64,000 nucleotides of DNA from Treponema sp. (GCA_017464425.1 JAFUDX010000007.1:62001-126000); one strand, 5' to 3'; positions 34,063-43,641 are shown, numbered from the stretch's first letter. A program made the numbers and translations. Notes: generated from the letters alone by a model not told the origin.

Positions 34063-34371
34063 CTAAATCAACTCTTCTTCATTCCTTCGGGAATACAAAA
34101 TCCGCCGAACTTCCATTACATCACCGATGACTACATACCAAACGGTGTAATTTCCGACATTGATTCTTCGGTACGGATAATCGCGTTTCTTTTTTGAATT
34201 CCAAATCGCATAGGATTCAGGTGATTTCAGCCGTTCTAAAATCGCGGATTCAATCTTGTCGAGCGTGTTTTGAGCCGCAATCGGATTTTGGAGACTGTTC
34301 TGAATGTAATCGACAATTTCAAATAAATCTTCCTGTGCCAGCGGAAGATAGCGGAGCGTGTATTCTTTCAT
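34063..34371 (-). CDS. RelE/ParE-family toxin
   Basis: A 102-residue basic toxin of the ParE/RelE fold: LRYLPLAQEDLFEIVDYIQ at the start, PIAAQNTLDKIESAI, a YRRINVGNYTVWYVV strand region and VRRILYSRRN near the end. These are the standard landmarks. ParE members poison gyrase and RelE members cut mRNA on the ribosome; the YRRI-VGNY-V-Y pattern does not settle which. It lies six bases downstream of its antitoxin gene, forming a standard antitoxin-toxin operon at the edge of an accessory region. Confidence 0.9.
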   Translation of the reverse strand: MKEYTLRYLPLAQEDLFEIVDYIQNSLQNPIAAQNTLDKIESAILERLKSPESYAIWNSKKKRDYPYRRINVGNYTVWYVVIGDVMEVRRILYSRRNEEELI

Positions 34372-34377
34372 TGGCAG

Positions 34378-34638
34378 TTACGCTTTGATTCTAGAACGGG
34401 CGGCAGAAAAAACATCCTCATGCGAAAGCCGTTCATTCGTGTTTCGCGCCTGTGAGTCGGCTTCGTCAAGGCGGAGTTCAATGTCATCGGTGAGGCTTTC
34501 GTACATTTGAAGGCTCATAACGACCATCGAGCCGTAGCCATTTTTTGTAAGAAAAACGGGTTTCCGTGACTTTGTGACGAGATTTTCAATTTCTGCGTAT
34601 TTGTTCCGCAAATCGGAAACAGGACGAATCTGCACCAT
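34378..34638 (-). CDS. Phd/YefM-family antitoxin
   Basis: An 86-residue antitoxin with an N-terminal DNA-binding Phd fold (IRPVSDLRNKYAEIENLV, KPVFLTKNGYGSMVVMSL) and a charged C-terminal tail that would wrap the toxin. It is first in the operon, preceded by AGGTGG and by a 10-bp inverted repeat that is the expected autoregulatory site. Confidence 0.92.
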   Translation of the reverse strand: MVQIRPVSDLRNKYAEIENLVTKSRKPVFLTKNGYGSMVVMSLQMYESLTDDIELRLDEADSQARNTNERLSHEDVFSAARSRIKA

Positions 34639-34649
34639 ATCGCACCACC

Positions 34650-34697
34650 TATTCTGATAGTTTATTGTCGATATTTTATCATAATTTTATCAGAATA
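34650..34697. promoter_or_regulatory. Operator of the Phd/RelE operon
   Basis: TATTCTGATA and TATCAGAATA are perfect 10-bp arms 28 bases apart, with an additional TTATCAT between them, directly upstream of the antitoxin gene. Phd-family antitoxins repress their own operon from such repeats. Confidence 0.6.
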
Positions 34698-34778
34698 AGC
34701 AAGGAAATATGGATGATTTATTTTCCCTCTAAATCACTGCTTTTTCTGCAATATTTAGAGGAAAAATCTTGTTCCTTT

Positions 34779-35121
34779 CTACTCCATTCCCTGCATTTCC
34801 TCAATCATCTTCATAATGGGGATGCGCTCGCGGTCGGGGAGGGCGTCTAGGTGGGCAATGGTTTTTGCGTATTTGTGGTAGGTGTGCAAATCTTCGGGGG
34901 GCGGGGTCTTTTTTCGAGGGCGGATTTTTGCCTGTCACAAGGTATTCCACGGGAACATCAAGCGCGGCGGCAATGCGCAGAGCCAAATCAACTTGCGGCA
35001 TACTGTTGCGGCGTAAGCCAGTTCCAATCGTTGAGGCATCAAATTTTGCTTCGGCTGCAAGCCATTTTCGAGTTCTTCCCTGATATGCAAGCTCGTCAAC
35101 AACAACTTCCCAGAAATTCAT
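34779..35121 (-). pseudogene. XRE-family regulator interrupted by a frameshift in a poly-C tract
   Basis: The first 65 residues are a sound HTH_3 domain (RKWLAAEAKFDASTIGTGLR, LALRIAAALDVPVEYLVTG). After residue 73 the open frame becomes an arginine- and proline-rich tail that looks unnatural. If one base is removed from the C6 run (G6 on the plus strand at 34896-34901), the protein continues D-P-A-P-E-D-L-H-T-Y-H-K-Y, then TIAHLDALPDRERIPIMKMI and ends EEMQGME. That ending is what this regulator family normally shows. The gene is therefore one base out of frame, by mutation, sequencing error or reversible slippage. DNA binding could survive. It is divergent from the InlB-repeat lipoprotein gene. 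Confidence 0.8.
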
Positions 35122-35160
35122 AATTCATTCTATGTGACATTTGTCCGATAGGAGCGTGGT

Positions 35161-37254
35161 ATGAAACAGTGGTTGAAATCAATTTTCTTTGTGGGGCTTG
35201 TTTCGCTTGCGTTTGGATTTGTTTCGTGCGCGGCAGATAGCGGTGACAGCACGGAAACGCAGACACAGAAAACATATTACACCGTGTCTTTTGACAGCAA
35301 CGGCGGAAGTTTTGTAACAGCGCAGTCGATCGAAAGCGGGAAAACAGCAGTTGAGCCGAAATCTCCAACGCGAGACGGCTACAGTTTTTCTGCATGGTAC
35401 AACGGCACAAGTGAATTTGATTTTTCTACGCCGATTAAGTCAAACATCACGCTGACGGCACAGTGGACGGAAAACAAAACTACGCCTGAAACACCAAAAA
35501 ATCCAGAAACACCAGAGAATCCAGAGACACCCGAAACACCGCAGAATCCCGATACACCTGAAAATCCTGATTCTCCCGATAATCCAAGTACGCCAACGGT
35601 AACGACATACACCGTCACCTTCAAGGCAAACGGCGGAACAGGCGACGACACAACGCAAACCGTCACATTCGGAAAAACGGCAACGCTTGATTCAAACACA
35701 TTCACGCGCACGGGCTACACTTTCTTAGGCTGGGCAAAAACGGCGAACGCAGAGCAAATCGAATACGCAGATAAGGCGGAATTCACTACGCCCGAACAAA
35801 ACACCACGCTCTACGCGATATGGAAACCGAACGAATACACTCTTACCTTCAGGGCGAACGGCGGAACAGGCGATGACACAACGCAAACGGTCACATTCGG
35901 AACGACGGCAACACTGAATTCAAATACATTCACTTATGCAGGCTATCGCTTCGCCAGTTGGAACACGAAAGCAGACGGTACGGGAAATTCGTACTCTGAC
36001 GGCGGAGATTTTACGGTAAGCGAGGAGAAGAACATCACGCTGTACGCACAGTGGGTAGAAAACGACCGATATATCATTTCTTACGCGAACACGTATGGGG
36101 CAGAAAACACAAACCCGACCTCATACCGAGGAATTGAAGGCGCAACGCTTTCTGATTTGAGTCTCACTGGCTACATTTTTGAGGGGTGGTATTCGGAAGC
36201 AGATGCAGACGGAAACGGCACGGGAACGAAAATCACGGGCTGGGGTGTGAATGAAAAAACGGGCGATGTGACGCTGTGGGCAAAATGGAAAGCAAACAGC
36301 TACACCATCACATTCAGCGCGAACAACGGCACAGGCGCACGTAAAAGCCAGACCGTCACTTTTGGGACGAGCGCAAATCTTGATTCAAATTCATTTGAGT
36401 ACACGGGCTACAGGTTCGCTGGCTGGAACACGGCACAGGACGGAACTGGCTCATCGTATTCTGACGGCGGAGATTTTAGCGTAACAGAGACAAGCGACAT
36501 CACCTTATACGCACAGTGGATTGTGGCGGACAAATTCGTCATTGCCTACGAAAACACGCGCGAAGCAGAAAACACAAACCCGACCTCATACCGAGGAATT
36601 GAAGGCGCAACGCTTTCTGATTTGTCTCTCACCGGCTACATTTTTGAAGGCTGGTATTCAGAATCAGACACAGACGGAAACGGCACGGGAACGAAAATCA
36701 CGGGCTGGGGCGCGAATGAAAAAGCGGGCGATGTGACGCTGTGGGCGAAATGGACAATCATCACATATACGGTCACATTTGAATCAAACGGCGGGAACAG
36801 TATTTCTTCAAAAACGGTGGATTACGGTGCAAGCGTGAGCGAACCTGCTGCACCAACAAAGACAGGCTACGCTTTCGTAGGGTGGTACTCTGACAGCGGC
36901 TTGTCTACGGCGTATGACTTTGCAAGTTCCGTTACAGAAAATATCACGCTGTATGCAAAATGGCAAAACACGGCGGGTGTTACCGTAACGGTCTCGCCAA
37001 ATGCAACGCTCGCGATCCAAAAATCCGAGACTGCTAGCACCATAACCCTGAGCGCGCCAAGTGGTCACACATCATACACATGGAATATTGACGGCAATGC
37101 GGCAAGTGATTTTGCGGGCACAACCGTGAATAAAAACAAGATTACTATCTCAAAAGCATCGCTTACAACTGGGGCAGTCTATCAGGTGAGTTTGTACGCA
37201 CCAAAGGGCGGCATACCGTATTCTGCGCAAATTGCCATCAAAAAAGGCAAATAA
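35161..37254 (+). CDS. InlB B-repeat lipoprotein
   Basis: A 697-residue surface lipoprotein: signal peptide ending FGFVSC, so lipid-anchored at residue 21-23. It carries several InlB B-repeats (Flg_new type), each with a Y-VTF-NGG start and a GY-F-GWY...ITLYA-W end. After the first repeat is a proline-rich spacer made of PETPENPETP-like units (about residues 100-145). Two longer variants containing NTNPTSYRGIEGATLSDLSL are almost identical in DNA, evidence of recent internal duplication. Such repeats mediate adhesion or extend a protein from the cell. It is 18 bases upstream of the BspA-type lipoprotein gene, so both are probably expressed together. The last 80 residues have no repeat. Confidence 0.92.
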   Translation: MKQWLKSIFFVGLVSLAFGFVSCAADSGDSTETQTQKTYYTVSFDSNGGSFVTAQSIESGKTAVEPKSPTRDGYSFSAWYNGTSEFDFSTPIKSNITLTAQWTENKTTPETPKNPETPENPETPETPQNPDTPENPDSPDNPSTPTVTTYTVTFKANGGTGDDTTQTVTFGKTATLDSNTFTRTGYTFLGWAKTANAEQIEYADKAEFTTPEQNTTLYAIWKPNEYTLTFRANGGTGDDTTQTVTFGTTATLNSNTFTYAGYRFASWNTKADGTGNSYSDGGDFTVSEEKNITLYAQWVENDRYIISYANTYGAENTNPTSYRGIEGATLSDLSLTGYIFEGWYSEADADGNGTGTKITGWGVNEKTGDVTLWAKWKANSYTITFSANNGTGARKSQTVTFGTSANLDSNSFEYTGYRFAGWNTAQDGTGSSYSDGGDFSVTETSDITLYAQWIVADKFVIAYENTREAENTNPTSYRGIEGATLSDLSLTGYIFEGWYSESDTDGNGTGTKITGWGANEKAGDVTLWAKWTIITYTVTFESNGGNSISSKTVDYGASVSEPAAPTKTGYAFVGWYSDSGLSTAYDFASSVTENITLYAKWQNTAGVTVTVSPNATLAIQKSETASTITLSAPSGHTSYTWNIDGNAASDFAGTTVNKNKITISKASLTTGAVYQVSLYAPKGGIPYSAQIAIKKGK

Positions 37255-37272
37255 AAAGAGTGAGGTGAGATT

Positions 37273-40200
37273 ATGAAAAAGAATTTGATGAAAACAACGG
37301 CAATATTCCTTGCATGTGCGGCTTTGTTCGCTTCGTGCAGTCTTTTTGATGATGACGATTCTCCAAGCGAAAATTCTGCTGTCGCTACAAGCACGGCAAA
37401 GACAGCGTATCTTTCGCTCTCGATTGCAGAAGATTCTTCTGCCCGGACTGCGCTCCCCTCCGTTTCCAGCGCAGAACAATTTGATTCTTTCGTATTTGAG
37501 GCGGATTCTGGCACTGACCCAATCACAAAGTCATGGGAAAGCGACAGCGAAAATTCCGCATACACAAAAATGACCGCTGAAAAGCTCGAAATTGCTTCTG
37601 GCACATGGAATTTCATGCTCACGGCGAAAAAAGGTGGGGCCGCATACACGGGAAGCCTTGAAAAAGAAATCGTGAGCGGCGCAAACAGCCTTTCTTTCAC
37701 GCTTTCGCTTGCGTCGCTGGGCACAGAGGGAAAAGGAAATGTGCAGATTCAGCTGACCGTACCAAGTTCTGTAAAAGCCGTAAACACAAGCCTGTATGAT
37801 ACGGCAGAAAACCTTGTTTCCGATGCGAACATAAGCGAATCGTGTACTTTTGAGAACGGCATTATAACCTATAGCGCAGAAAAACTGCCTTCCGCAACCT
37901 ATCTTGTCGTTTTCAGTCTTTATGGTGACGCTGAAAAAACGCTGCTCTTGGGAACATGGCGCGAGTATGCGGGCGTGGCAGATAAACTGACAAGCACATC
38001 ACAAATCAGCATTGCGGAAGGCGAACTTGACGAAGTGTATACGATAAGGTATGAACTGAACGGCGGCACGCTCAAAGGAAACTGGAGCGGCGTGTATACA
38101 TGGAATCATAAGAACATTCCCACAGCAGAAGATTTTGCTAAAAACTCAGATGAGTTTTTGGGGTGGTATACTGATGAGAATTTTACGCAAGCATTTGAAG
38201 GTTTCGGCGACACACTTGGTAATTTGACGCTCTATGCAAAATGGAAAAATTCAGCACAGACTATTATACAGGCGATACGAAATGGAAGTTCTGGTTCAAG
38301 TCTTGCACCGAAAGGACCGATTACATCTGAACAATTAGTTTCAATTATTAGCGCAATGGGAAAGCGATATTTTAGCCTTGATTTGTCCGCAACGACAGGA
38401 TTAACGCGCATAGGCAGGGAATTTAAAAATTGCACCTACCTTACTAAAGTAGTGATACCTGACACCGTGACGAGCATTGCAACATATGCGTTCGCAGGAT
38501 GTAGCTCTCTTACAAGCATAACGATACCCTTTGTAGGAACAAGTGAAGACGCGACAGGGCCAAATGCACTGTTTGGCGTTATTTTTGATAGTCCAACCAA
38601 TTCAACCGGATATCTAGCGTCACAATATTATACTGAATATAGCGATTTTGTCCGTTATATAATTCCTGAGTCGTTAAAAAATGTTACCATTACCAAAACA
38701 AATTCAATACCTTACGGTGCATTTAGTGGATGTGGAAATATCACTAGCATTACTATATCCAGCAACATAATGAACATAGCAGGTCGTGCGTTCTCGAGAT
38801 GTGGGATTTCAAGAGTATATTATGAAGGTGATTTGGAACAATGGTTATCGATTAATTTTTCTGCGGAAGTGTCAAATCCTTGTTCTTGGAATAAGGCTGA
38901 TTTATATATCAATGGTAAGAAATTTGAAGGAGATTTGATAATACCAAATGGTATCACAAAAATAAAAAACTATGCGTTCTCTGGCTGCACGAGCCTTACG
39001 AGCATAACGATACCCAACAGTGTAACGAGCATCGAAAGCAGTGCGTTCAGCGGGTGTAGCGGGCTTACGAGCATAACGATACCGTTTGTAGGTACAAGTG
39101 AAGATGCGACGGGAAAAAATGCCCTGTTCGGCTCTATTTTTGGCGACTCAAGTTATACAGGTGGAACGAAAACAACGCAATATTATACTTCGTCTTCTAG
39201 CACATATTATTACATTCCTTCATCTTTGCGGAGTGTTACCATCACAAAAGCCCACTCGATACCATACGGTGCGTTCTATAATTGTAACGGACTTACGAGC
39301 GTAACGCTATCAAGCAAGCTTACAACTATTGGTGCGGATGCTTTCTATAATTGTACAGGATTAACAAGTGTATATTATGAGGGAAGTCTAAAACAATGGT
39401 TCGATTTTGTATTCCCTACGACTTCTTCAAATCCTTGCTATAACGGTGCTGTGTTATATATTAATGGCACAAACAGTACAGATTTGGATGAACTTGTTAT
39501 ATCTGATGATATAACAGACATCCCAGCCAATGCTTTCAAAGATAGAGCAAATTATACGAGCGTAGTAATCTCAGATACTGTAACGAGTATCGGCACAGAT
39601 GCGTTCTCTGGCTGCTCAGGAATTACAAGTGTGCATTACGAAGGAACTTTGGAGCAATGGCTGTCGATTACTTTTTCTAGTGCGACTTCAAATCCTTGTT
39701 GCAATGGTGCTGATTTATATATCAACGGAACAAAAATTACAGGAGATTTTGTAATACCGAACACAGTTGAAAGCATAGGAAACTATGCGTTCTCTGGTTG
39801 TAAGGGAATAACAAGCATTACGATTCCTGATACTGTAACGAATATCGGAAATGGTACATTTACTGGGTGTTCGGATTTAACGACTATTACGATACCGTTT
39901 ATCGGCGAAAGTGCAACTGCCACAGGAGCAAATGCCCTGTTCGGCTTTATTTTTGGAAATTCGAGCTATGCAGACGGAATAAAAGCAAAGCAATATTACA
40001 GTTCATCTAGCAGTATTGATTATTACATTCCTTCGTCATTACGGAGCGTCATCGTCACAAGTTCTCAGCCAGTTCCGTACGGTGCATTCAGTGGTTGCAG
40101 TGGACTTACGAACATAACAATACCAAACAGCGTGACAAGCATCGGAAGCAGTGCGTTTAGCGGCTGTAGTGGGCTTACGAACATAACAATACCTGATAGC

Positions 40201-41721
40201 GTAACGAGCTTCGAAAGCAGTGTGTTCAGCGGCTGCAGCGGACTTACGAGCATAACGATCCCCGACGGCGTAACGAGCATCGGAAGTTCTGTGTTCAGTG
40301 GATGCAGCGGGCTTACGAGCATAACGATACCCGACGGCGTAACGAGCATCGGAAGTTCTGTGTTCAACGGCTGTAGCGGGCTTACGAGCATAGCGATACC
40401 CGATAGTGTAACGAACATCGAAAGTTCTGTGTTCAGTGGTTGCAACGGACTTGCAAGCATAACAATACCCGACGGCGTGACCAGTATCGGAAGCAGGGCG
40501 TTTAGTAAATGCAGTGGACTTACGAGCATTACGATACCCGATAGCGTGACAAACATTGGGGAAGAAGTATTCTATGGCTGTACAGGTCTCACGAGCGTCA
40601 CAATACCTAAGGGAAATATTGGAAGTTATGTATTCGATGGTTGTTCTAATCTTACAAGTGTTACGATAGGTACAAAAGGAGTGACAACCATCGGAGATAA
40701 TGCATTCCGTGACCTTAGGAGTCTTACGGAAATTACAATATCCGACGGCGTGGCATACATTGGTGAAAGTGCTTTTGAGGGCTGTACAGGTCTTACGAGC
40801 GTAACGATTTCTTCAACGGGTCAGAATATTTCATTTGTTCATGTGCAATATTTGCAACAATATCAATATAGAGAAAAGGCATCATATGTATTCAGGGGGT
40901 GTACACAATTAACGGAAATTTCGATTCCATCACGCGTGCCAAGTCTTGGAAGGTCTACTTTCGCGGACTGCACAGAATTAAAAACTGTTACATTGCCTAG
41001 TGGCTTAAAAGAGCTTGATAGTACATTCAGGGGATGTACAGAACTTACAAGCATTACAATACCATCAAGCGTGACATCTATTAGTGGTGCTTTTGAGGGG
41101 TGCATTGGGCTTACGAGCATAACAATACCACCAAATGTGACAGATATTCGGGAAGCTTTTAAGGGATGTACAGGTCTTACTAGTGTCACGATACCTGCCA
41201 GCGTAAAGAATAGTTATCTTGCGTTTGAAGATTGTACCAATCTTACGGATGTTACAATATCAGAGGGCATAACTGCCATTGGTGATGGATATACATTTAA
41301 AAATTGTACTTCTCTTACAAATGTTTCTCTTCCATCGACATTAAAATACATTAGAAGATTTACTTTTTATGGCTGTACAGGGTTGAAAAGCATAACAATC
41401 CCTTCCACTGTAATGAGCATTGGAGAAGGAGCATTTTACAATTGTACAGGGTTAACCACCATAAAAATTCCTAGCGCAGTAACAACCATTGGACTCCAAG
41501 CATTTATCGGTTGTTCCAATCTTGAAACAATTGTTTTTGTTAATGCAACATCTAAATGGCGTCGAGGCACACTTGTTTACTCAGATACTGATTCAGAGAA
41601 ATATGAATGGTCAGAACTGGAAAATGAAGACCTGTTGTTTGTGTCAGATCCTGTTGAAAATGCAAAGAGTTTAACTGGGGGTGCTGGCGAAAATTTTGGA
41701 TGGCAAAAGCTATTACATTAA
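37273..41721 (+). CDS. BspA-type leucine-rich repeat surface lipoprotein
   Basis: At 1482 residues this is the largest complete gene here. It has a lipoprotein signal (ALFASC, cysteine near residue 22), an aspartate-rich start, a domain of about 200 residues without repeats, one InlB B-repeat (about residues 255-320), then more than 25 LRR_5 units of 23 residues with the pattern GLTSITIPDSVTSIGSSAFS. Short insertions such as YYEGTLEQWLSI break the array. BspA proteins bind fibronectin and other bacteria and are typical of oral and gut spirochaetes. GAGGTGA precedes the ATG. The 69-bp units near its middle are nearly identical, so copy number may vary between strains. Confidence 0.93.
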   Translation: MKKNLMKTTAIFLACAALFASCSLFDDDDSPSENSAVATSTAKTAYLSLSIAEDSSARTALPSVSSAEQFDSFVFEADSGTDPITKSWESDSENSAYTKMTAEKLEIASGTWNFMLTAKKGGAAYTGSLEKEIVSGANSLSFTLSLASLGTEGKGNVQIQLTVPSSVKAVNTSLYDTAENLVSDANISESCTFENGIITYSAEKLPSATYLVVFSLYGDAEKTLLLGTWREYAGVADKLTSTSQISIAEGELDEVYTIRYELNGGTLKGNWSGVYTWNHKNIPTAEDFAKNSDEFLGWYTDENFTQAFEGFGDTLGNLTLYAKWKNSAQTIIQAIRNGSSGSSLAPKGPITSEQLVSIISAMGKRYFSLDLSATTGLTRIGREFKNCTYLTKVVIPDTVTSIATYAFAGCSSLTSITIPFVGTSEDATGPNALFGVIFDSPTNSTGYLASQYYTEYSDFVRYIIPESLKNVTITKTNSIPYGAFSGCGNITSITISSNIMNIAGRAFSRCGISRVYYEGDLEQWLSINFSAEVSNPCSWNKADLYINGKKFEGDLIIPNGITKIKNYAFSGCTSLTSITIPNSVTSIESSAFSGCSGLTSITIPFVGTSEDATGKNALFGSIFGDSSYTGGTKTTQYYTSSSSTYYYIPSSLRSVTITKAHSIPYGAFYNCNGLTSVTLSSKLTTIGADAFYNCTGLTSVYYEGSLKQWFDFVFPTTSSNPCYNGAVLYINGTNSTDLDELVISDDITDIPANAFKDRANYTSVVISDTVTSIGTDAFSGCSGITSVHYEGTLEQWLSITFSSATSNPCCNGADLYINGTKITGDFVIPNTVESIGNYAFSGCKGITSITIPDTVTNIGNGTFTGCSDLTTITIPFIGESATATGANALFGFIFGNSSYADGIKAKQYYSSSSSIDYYIPSSLRSVIVTSSQPVPYGAFSGCSGLTNITIPNSVTSIGSSAFSGCSGLTNITIPDSVTSFESSVFSGCSGLTSITIPDGVTSIGSSVFSGCSGLTSITIPDGVTSIGSSVFNGCSGLTSIAIPDSVTNIESSVFSGCNGLASITIPDGVTSIGSRAFSKCSGLTSITIPDSVTNIGEEVFYGCTGLTSVTIPKGNIGSYVFDGCSNLTSVTIGTKGVTTIGDNAFRDLRSLTEITISDGVAYIGESAFEGCTGLTSVTISSTGQNISFVHVQYLQQYQYREKASYVFRGCTQLTEISIPSRVPSLGRSTFADCTELKTVTLPSGLKELDSTFRGCTELTSITIPSSVTSISGAFEGCIGLTSITIPPNVTDIREAFKGCTGLTSVTIPASVKNSYLAFEDCTNLTDVTISEGITAIGDGYTFKNCTSLTNVSLPSTLKYIRRFTFYGCTGLKSITIPSTVMSIGEGAFYNCTGLTTIKIPSAVTTIGLQAFIGCSNLETIVFVNATSKWRRGTLVYSDTDSEKYEWSELENEDLLFVSDPVENAKSLTGGAGENFGWQKLLH
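40081..40575 (+). repeat. Tandem 69-bp units inside the BspA-type gene
   Basis: About seven consecutive units encode the 23-residue leucine-rich repeat with very few base differences between neighbours (agcggctgtagtgg, acgagcataacgatac). They are much more alike than units elsewhere in the gene, which indicates recent expansion or conversion. Confidence 0.8.
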
Positions 41722-41766
41722 AATCACTGTCGGAGAGAGAAAAAATTTATTTTCGGGAGATAAATA

Positions 41767-42552
41767 ATGCAATTTGATAATATTGAGAATTCGGGTGAAT
41801 TGAAACTGTATTTGGACAGCCCTTTCACATACAAAGCTAGTATTACAACTTTTTATCATTACACAAAACTGGACTCACTTGCCGAGATTTTTCACGGTTC
41901 TTCACTGCGATTTTCTCCACTTGAAATTATGAATGATAAGATTGAAGACGAACAATTTGGCAAATTCTGTGACAAAAAGTTTTTCTGTCTTATGGCGAGC
42001 AAAACGGATAGTTTCGGAATGTGGGCAATGTACGGTGGAATCACAAAAAAACGGAAAGATATTGAGGCAAATCCAGGAGAAATTAATGTTAAAATATGCT
42101 TTCCCACACAGACTGTCAAAAATTTGTGTCAGCAGGGAGTAACTCCCCGACTTGTTGCTTATGCAGATTTTGCAGGTGTTTACAAAGACTCAACTCCTTT
42201 GGGAGAAGAAGAATATTTCTATCGGTGTGGTACAAAAAAGACAAAGGGAAGTTTTAAATGTGATAAACAAAAATTCGCAGGGTATTTAAAAGACTTGGCT
42301 TGGCGGTATGAATCAGAGCTTCGGCTTTGCTGTGACAAAAATAATCCTAATGACAACGCAGCCGTAAATAAACCGTTTAATTCTGATTTTTTAAAAGATT
42401 TAAAAGTTATTCCGAGTCCGCTTATTTCAAAAATAGAATGCGAGAAAAAATTTCGAGAAGTTTTGAAAAAGAAAAACTATAAGCTTGATATTGATATATC
42501 ACAACTTTTCGAATCAAACTTTTATGCGGACAGAATACGAATCAAGGAATAA
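41767..42552 (+). CDS. DUF2971 protein
   Basis: A 261-residue cytosolic protein. The N-terminal part fits DUF2971: FYHYTKLDSLAEIFHGSSLRF, then the conserved MNDKIEDEQF block (consensus NDP-E), FCLMASKTDSFGMWAMYG, and a later YFYRCGTKKTKGSF and WRYESELRL. The family is of unknown function and is common in defence islands and next to mobile genes; the opening H-Y-T motif recalls ADP-ribosyltransferase-like folds such as DarT, but this is only a resemblance. GGGAGA precedes the ATG. The FRG-domain gene follows by 35 bases with its own ribosome site, so the two form a transcription unit. Codons are more AT-rich than in core genes. Confidence 0.82.
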   Translation: MQFDNIENSGELKLYLDSPFTYKASITTFYHYTKLDSLAEIFHGSSLRFSPLEIMNDKIEDEQFGKFCDKKFFCLMASKTDSFGMWAMYGGITKKRKDIEANPGEINVKICFPTQTVKNLCQQGVTPRLVAYADFAGVYKDSTPLGEEEYFYRCGTKKTKGSFKCDKQKFAGYLKDLAWRYESELRLCCDKNNPNDNAAVNKPFNSDFLKDLKVIPSPLISKIECEKKFREVLKKKNYKLDIDISQLFESNFYADRIRIKE

Positions 42553-42587
42553 TTGAAATTATAAAAGGTTGAAAAGAGGGAAAAATT

Positions 42588-43535
42588 ATGGAAGATAAAA
42601 TATCAGAAGAAATTACAGAAATAAAAAAAGCTGAAGATGCAGAAATTGCGTATGAGTTTTATAAGAAAGCAGACTTTACAGACCATATAAGTGAAGAAAT
42701 GAAAAAACAAGGATATACCTTTGGATGTTGGGAAACTTTTTTTCGAGGTGAAGCCACTGCTTTATATCCGAACTCTATCGCTGGCTTATTCCGAAGCGAT
42801 AAAATAACACTTCTTGCGAAAGACGAGTATAAATATCTGACCGAAATACTAACAAAATGCTCAAAATACTTTGAAACAGATGAAGAAATGAATACTTTTT
42901 TGGATAAGGTTGCAAAGATTCAGCATTATGGTGGCTATACACGATTACTTGACTTTTCACATAGTTTTTTGGTCAGTCTGTATTTTGCTTGCGACAAACA
43001 CAGTGACAAAGATGGTTGCATATATCGGTATACAACTGATTTCCTTAATATGGCGGGAAGAGCCCCGTTAGAAGAAAAGAAAATCTTAGAATTATATATG
43101 CAATATAGCGGAGAATCGGAAGAAGACTTGGAATCTTTCTTTTCTAGAAACGGCTTTCAAGTTTCTGCCATCGAAGACTTTATCAGTAGGAATCACTTTA
43201 TAGAATTAAACTATTCATCAAGTCGAATGGAAAATCAAAAAGGGCTGTTCTTGTATATGGGTGAAAACTCTTTTAAAGAACATAAAGGTTTAAAAGAAAA
43301 ACCAATTCCTATAAATTCAACGAATGGACGGGGGAAAGAGTATCCTGGCTTGGTTCGAAAGATTATTGTACAAGCAGATGCGAAAGAAGAAATTCTTTCA
43401 TACTTGAAAACCGAGCATAGCATTGACAAGGATTTTATTTATACGACTGAACCCAAATTGCAATGGAAAGATGAATTAGAAAATGCAATAGAAGATATTA
43501 ACAAGCCGTATTTAAAAAAGCGTCAAGGATTGTAG
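42588..43535 (+). CDS. FRG-domain protein
   Basis: The FRG domain is named for its FRG motif, seen here as TFFRGEA near residue 52, followed by KIQHYGGYTRLLDFSHSFLV and SLYFACD (about residues 108-135), the other family hallmark. The 315-residue protein has a charged N-terminal helix and an AT-rich, lysine/glutamate-rich composition that differs from neighbouring core genes, suggesting transfer. FRG proteins are poorly characterised and often occur in phage-defence neighbourhoods. It pairs with the DUF2971 gene; GAGGGA supports the start. Function not established. Confidence 0.88.
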   Translation: MEDKISEEITEIKKAEDAEIAYEFYKKADFTDHISEEMKKQGYTFGCWETFFRGEATALYPNSIAGLFRSDKITLLAKDEYKYLTEILTKCSKYFETDEEMNTFLDKVAKIQHYGGYTRLLDFSHSFLVSLYFACDKHSDKDGCIYRYTTDFLNMAGRAPLEEKKILELYMQYSGESEEDLESFFSRNGFQVSAIEDFISRNHFIELNYSSSRMENQKGLFLYMGENSFKEHKGLKEKPIPINSTNGRGKEYPGLVRKIIVQADAKEEILSYLKTEHSIDKDFIYTTEPKLQWKDELENAIEDINKPYLKKRQGL

Positions 43536-43538
43536 CAC

Positions 43539-43641
43539 CGCCGTAGGCGTACCGCTTGCGGTATGGAGCGCGGTTAGCGCGGAAGTGAAACGAGCACGAC
43601 AACGAGAGTGCTCGCGAAAAGCCTGACCCGCCGCAGGCGGG
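43539..43641. repeat. Cluster of five perfect hairpins
   Basis: In 103 bases there are five successive palindromes: CGCC/GGCG, TACCGC/GCGGTA, GCGC/GCGC, CGAGCAC/GTGCTCG and CCCGCC/GGCGGG, each with a loop of 2-10 bases. GC content is far above the surroundings. It separates the FRG gene from the convergent DUF4160 gene. It has no direct repeats with spacers, so it is not a CRISPR array. Confidence 0.75.

Noticed and set aside
40065..40556. A 163-codon minus-strand frame opposite the leucine-rich repeats
   Set aside because: It is a by-product of the 69-bp repeat; the leucine/valine-rich translation has no start signal.
43539..43641. CRISPR-like array
   Set aside because: The units are different palindromes with no constant repeat, no spacers and no cas genes.
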